In this document: piece by piece, positions 60,526 to 64,000 of the stretch | Layout of the letters: every line of letters starts with the position of its first letter | How positions within the stretch are numbered: the first letter of the stretch is position 1 | From: Ammopiptanthus mongolicus | Taxonomy: Eukaryota > Streptophyta > Magnoliopsida > Fabales > Fabaceae | Direction: 5' to 3' | Assembly: GCA_039655645.1 (NCBI GenBank) | Contig: CM077346.1 | Coordinates: 67,541,283 to 67,605,282 of the forward strand | DNA length: 64,000 nt | Notes under the pieces: model-generated | Told to the model about the DNA's origin: nothing | What the model saw: the letters and a program-made list of their open reading frames with translations, nothing else | Database searches by the model: none | Translations under genes and position numbers: made by a program

Positions 60526-60600
60526 GTTGGAACCAACGTGGTTATGGTCCAAGTAATCCCTTATGTTTTGATGATAACAAAGGACTAATTTAAAAAGAAC
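60526..60600 (+). repeat. Sirevirus 3' LTR, first 75 bp
   Basis: Matches 50434-50508 with about six differences (for example GGAACCAACGTGG against GGAACCAAAATGG). It stops matching after AAGAACA, where LINE sequence begins. The rest should lie beyond the window, after the LINE. Confidence 0.9.
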
Positions 60601-60689
60601 AGCTTTTTTTTTCAGTGATGGAATAGTTAGCTTGTGCTTGATAGGCTTTTGCATGCTCTGCTAGGGTTTGCATGGTAAACTAGGATTCC

Positions 60690-62050
60690 ATGGCTGCCTC
60701 ATCTCGGTGTGAGTGGCATGTCCTCTTCCCAGAGTCTGCCTTTCCTCCCCCTCCTCTACCTCTCCCTCCTCCTTCTTCCTCTCCTTTACCTCCTCCTTGC
60801 GAGACTCTTCTTTTCCTCCTAAAACTTTTGCACAAGCATTGTCCAATGCTTGTGATATACCTTTGAGTCAACTCCGTACTCCTTGTTTGAAGGGAGATGT
60901 TGTTGTTGTGAAGATTCCTCAGGATGAATATATTGCCGGGGAGGAAAGCTGCAAAAATAATTTGCATGGTAGATTGGTTCTTGTGAAGGGTGATTCTCCA
61001 TACAAATTAAATGACTTGCGGGACAAGTTATTGAAGCTTTGGCAACCTATCAACAGATGGAAGATAACCCCGACTGGTAAGGGCTTCTATGAGTTTAGTT
61101 TCTCATCAATAGAGGACTTGGGCAAAGTTCTTGCAGTTGGTTCTTGGTCCCTTAATCCGGGTGTCTTGAGGTTGTTTTCTTGGACCCCAGATTTCACTCC
61201 CAACGTGGCTAAGCAATCCAATGCTCAATGTTGGATTCTTATTTTTGATCTTCCACAAGAGGATTAGAGGCCAAAGATTTTGTTTGCTATTGCCCGGGGC
61301 ATTAGTACCCCATTATCCTTGGATGAAGCAACAACTAAGAGGTCTTTTGGTCACTTTGCCAGGGTTCTTGCTGATCTTGATTTGAAAAATCAATTGAGAG
61401 ACGTTATTATGGTGGAAAGAGAGGAGTTTGCATTTTTGGTCAATGTTGAATATGAAAAATTGCCAATGTTTTGTTCTCATTGTTCTGTTATTGGTCACAC
61501 TGATTCTCATTGTAAGAGGATAAAGGCTACAAAGGCTGACTTAGGCACCAAGAAATTGATTTCTCGCTATGTGCCAAATATTGCTGATAAGAAAGGCGAC
61601 TTTGACACACAGGATAAAGGAAAGGGTGTTTTAATGGGGCATGATGTTTTTAAAGGAGATGCTAGTATAGCAGTTCCAGAATTAGATCCAGTGAAGGGAC
61701 CTGATGTTGTGATTGATAGAGATCTTAGCAGATTTGATATTCCGGTCTTGGAAAGGAATGATAACCCTCTTCCTTTGGGGAATGAGGTGAATGAGGATGA
61801 TGATGTTTTAGTTGAGACTGTGTTTGAGGAGCCAGTCAATCCGAGGGTGCCATCCACAAGTCCATCTCAGTCGGTTATGGTCAAGAACACACCTGAATCT
61901 CAGATAAGACCTGTAATTGGTTCATCTTCTCAAATTGTTCTTCAACGTGACTGGCAGCAACTTCCTCCTCCTGTGCAATATGATCTGAATGTGTTAAATA
62001 GGAATTGGGATGACATAGTTACTAAGGAAATGAATGCAACTAGTAACTAG
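60690..62050 (+). pseudogene. LINE ORF1 (nucleic-acid binding)
   Basis: The likely original ATG is at 60690, but the main frame runs from about 60713, so a shift lies in the Pro/Ser-rich start. The frame holds a DUF4283-type region (KLLKLWQPINRWKITPTGKG, 61020-61260). A single TAG stops it at 61265-61267, then it continues in the same frame to 62050 with the knuckle CSHCSVIGHTDSHC (about 61472-61513). ORF1 proteins coat LINE RNA. Confidence 0.85.
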
Positions 62051-62199
62051 CCAATGGTTGATCCATCTCAACCAAATGTGGTTGATTTTGAGCCAACTCT
62101 ATCAAAATCTCAAAATAAGAGACTGAAACAAAAGAAGAATAATGCCAAAGATGATGTGCCTATTACCCATTCAAGGGCAGGATCATTGTTTCTTGCTCA

Positions 62200-64000
62200 A
62201 TGAAGTGCCTCTATTGGAATGTTAGAGGCTTAGCCAACTCCTCAACTAGGTTGGTTTTGAAGTAGCTCTGTTGTGCTAATAGACCTGACTTTGTTTTCAT
62301 TTCTGAACCTTGGATGGATTTGCACAAAGTTCCGGTTAGGTATTGGAGTAATCTTGGACTCAGTGTTTGTGCTGTTAATGATAGGCAGCATAGTATCCCA
62401 AACTTATGGCTATTGTGTTCTGAGAAGTGGCGGCCTTATGTTGTTTCCAGTTCTTCTCAGTATGTTGCTTTCTCCGTGAAGGTGGATAACCAGGATTTTG
62501 GCATTGTCGCAGTTTATGCTTCTACTTATTATTTGAATAGGAGGCAGCTTTGGAAGGATTTGAATGATTTGTAGGATAATCATAGTTTGCCTTGGTGTTT
62601 CATTGGTGATTTCAATACTGTCCTTGGAGCTCATGAGTATAGAGGCAGTGGTAGTCCATCAAAAATAGCTTGTGAAGAATTCCACCTGTGGACTGCTTGC
62701 AACAATCTTATCCACCTTCCAACCAGAGGTAATCAATTTACTTGGTGTAATGGTAGGAGGGGGAGGGCCTTGACTGAAAAGAGGTTGGATAGGTCTATTT
62801 GTAATGATCTTTGGCTAAATTCATGGACAAGTATCTCTTGTTGCACTTTAATAAAATCAAGGTCGGATCATTTTCCTTTATTGTTAGATTTGCAGAAAGA
62901 TGTCTCTGTGCATAGTTCTTCTTTCAAGTTTATGAAAATGTGGTCACATCATCCGCAATGTTTAGAGATTGTTAAGGAGGTTTGGGATTGTAATATTGGT
63001 GGTTGTCCAATGTTTGTTTTGTGTCAGAAGTTGAAGATCTTAAAAGATAGATTAAAGGTGTGGAATAAAGGAGTGTTTGGGGATGTGCATGCTAATATTA
63101 ATGTCTCCAATGCTCAGCAGCAGTTGAATTTGATTCAGCAGCAACTTGATGTAGATGGTATGTCAGACTCCCTTCGAGATCTTGAAAAATCTGCTCAGCT
63201 CGAGCTAGGAAAGGCTCTGCAATATCAGGAGGATTTTTGGAATGAAAAGTCCAGAATTAAATGGCATCTGGAGGGTGACAGGAACACTCAGTTTTTTCAT
63301 AAAATGACCAAGATTAGGAATGTAGCTAAGCAAATGAGCATGCTGAAGTGTGGGGATTAAATTCTTAGTAATGTTTCTCAGATTGAGGATCATGTGGTTC
63401 AATACTTTCAGGATATCTTCTGCTCAGAAAACAGTTATGTGGATAATGGTCTTGTTGATGATGTGATTTCAAGTTCTGTTTCAATGGATGACAACAAGTT
63501 GCTGACTGCTATTCCTTCGGCTAAAGAGGTTAAGCAGGCAGTTTTTGGTATGAATCATGAGGGTGCTCCTGGTCCTGATGGGTTTGTGCTCATTTTTATC
63601 AAACTTACTGGAATGTTATCGGGGATGATGTAGTTAATGCAGTCTCTCAATTTTTTACATCTGGCTGGATCTTGCCTAATTTTAATGCTAATCTTGTTGT
63701 TCTCATTCCCAAGGTGCCTGAGGCTGATCGGATTGAGCAGTATAGGCCAATTGCTGTGGCTAATTTCAAGTTTAAAATCATATCCAAGGTGTTGGCTGAT
63801 AGGCTATCTCTCATTGCTCCTCACATCATTTCTCCCAATCAAAGAGGTTTCATTAATGGAAAACAGATTTCAGATTGTATCTGCCTTACTTCTGAGGTGA
63901 TAAACTTGATTGACAAGCGGAACTTTGGTGATAATTTGGCTCTAAAAATTGATATTAAGAAGGCGTTTGATACTTTGGATTGGTCTTTTCTTCTAAAAGT
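62200..64000 (+). pseudogene. LINE ORF2 (endonuclease-reverse transcriptase), partial
   Basis: ATG at 62200, beginning CLYWNVRGLAN, the usual start of plant LINE apurinic-type endonuclease. GDFNTVLGAHEY (about 62607) and RLDRSICNDLW plus SDHFPLLL (62788-62885) complete the domain. RT starts with GAPGPDGF (about 63570), shifts frame near 63600, then has PNFNANLVVLIPK and LKIDIKKAFDTLDW (about 63945-63985), where the window ends. Stops near 62262, 62572 and 63358 disable it. Confidence 0.88.

Larger units (their letters stand above)
50434..60600 (+). mobile_element. Sirevirus-type copia element, 3' LTR truncated
   Basis: 5' LTR 50434-51707, primer site TTGGTATCAGAGC, gag, pol in copia order (protease, integrase, RT, RNase H), a third env-like reading region, several polypurine tracts, then the first 75 bp of the 3' LTR (60526-60600). 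The large coiled-coil gag, the third ORF and the repeated AAAAAGGGGGAGA tracts are Sirevirus hallmarks. Many stops and frameshifts: dead. A LINE interrupts the right LTR, so the target duplication cannot be tested. Confidence 0.92.
60602..64000 (+). mobile_element. L1-type plant LINE, 3' end off window
   Basis: Starts with a T-rich 5' end inside the Sirevirus LTR and reads plus. ORF1 has a DUF4283-like region and a zinc knuckle; ORF2 has an endonuclease and the start of RT. The poly(A) tail and the second LTR part are outside the window. Stops and frameshifts in both ORFs make it inactive. Confidence 0.88.

Overview
This is plant nuclear DNA, most likely from a papilionoid legume. The main support is a four-exon calmodulin gene on the minus strand (16801-18936) whose product closely resembles, from memory, the divergent soybean SCaM-4 type. 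The rest is almost entirely plant retrotransposons: Ty3/gypsy chromovirus-like elements, Ty1/copia Sirevirus-like elements and a plant L1-type LINE. There is no bacterial or organellar signature, no CRISPR and no rRNA or tRNA gene that I can see.

Layout. (1) 1-14906: a tandem array of one long-LTR gypsy element, read on the minus strand, in the order LTR - internal - LTR - internal - LTR. The LTRs are about 4.46 kb, the internal parts about 2.66 kb, and both internal copies carry the same large deletions. The array sits in a diverged LTR of the same superfamily (14907-15950), which itself abuts a CACTA-like transposon end. (2) 16173-20210: a low-copy island with a small MITE, the calmodulin gene and its promoter. 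(3) 20211-45789: a four-level nest. Gypsy element C (minus, TSD TTCTC) was hit by a copia/Sirevirus-type LTR, now solo (TSD TCTAT). That LTR was hit by gypsy element B (plus, TSD AGAAT/AGAAG). B was hit by a young gypsy element A (minus, TSD CTCTT) with one open polyprotein frame. (4) 45790-50433: AT-rich decayed DNA with a CACTA-like end and a probable old copia LTR. (5) 50434-60600: a degenerate Sirevirus with gag, pol, an env-like third ORF and several polypurine tracts. Its right LTR is cut about 75 bp in by (6) a LINE (about 60602 to the window end) whose reverse transcriptase runs off the window.

How the parts relate. Only the calmodulin gene looks like a functioning host gene. Element A is the only element with an intact frame, but its integrase carries Lys where the third catalytic acidic residue is expected. 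The most unusual features are: the tandem LTR array; clusters of short GC-rich palindromes inside the LTRs of three gypsy families, at the same distance from the LTR start in A and in the array family; a host-like open frame inside element C; and a second gag-type domain inside the Sirevirus gag.
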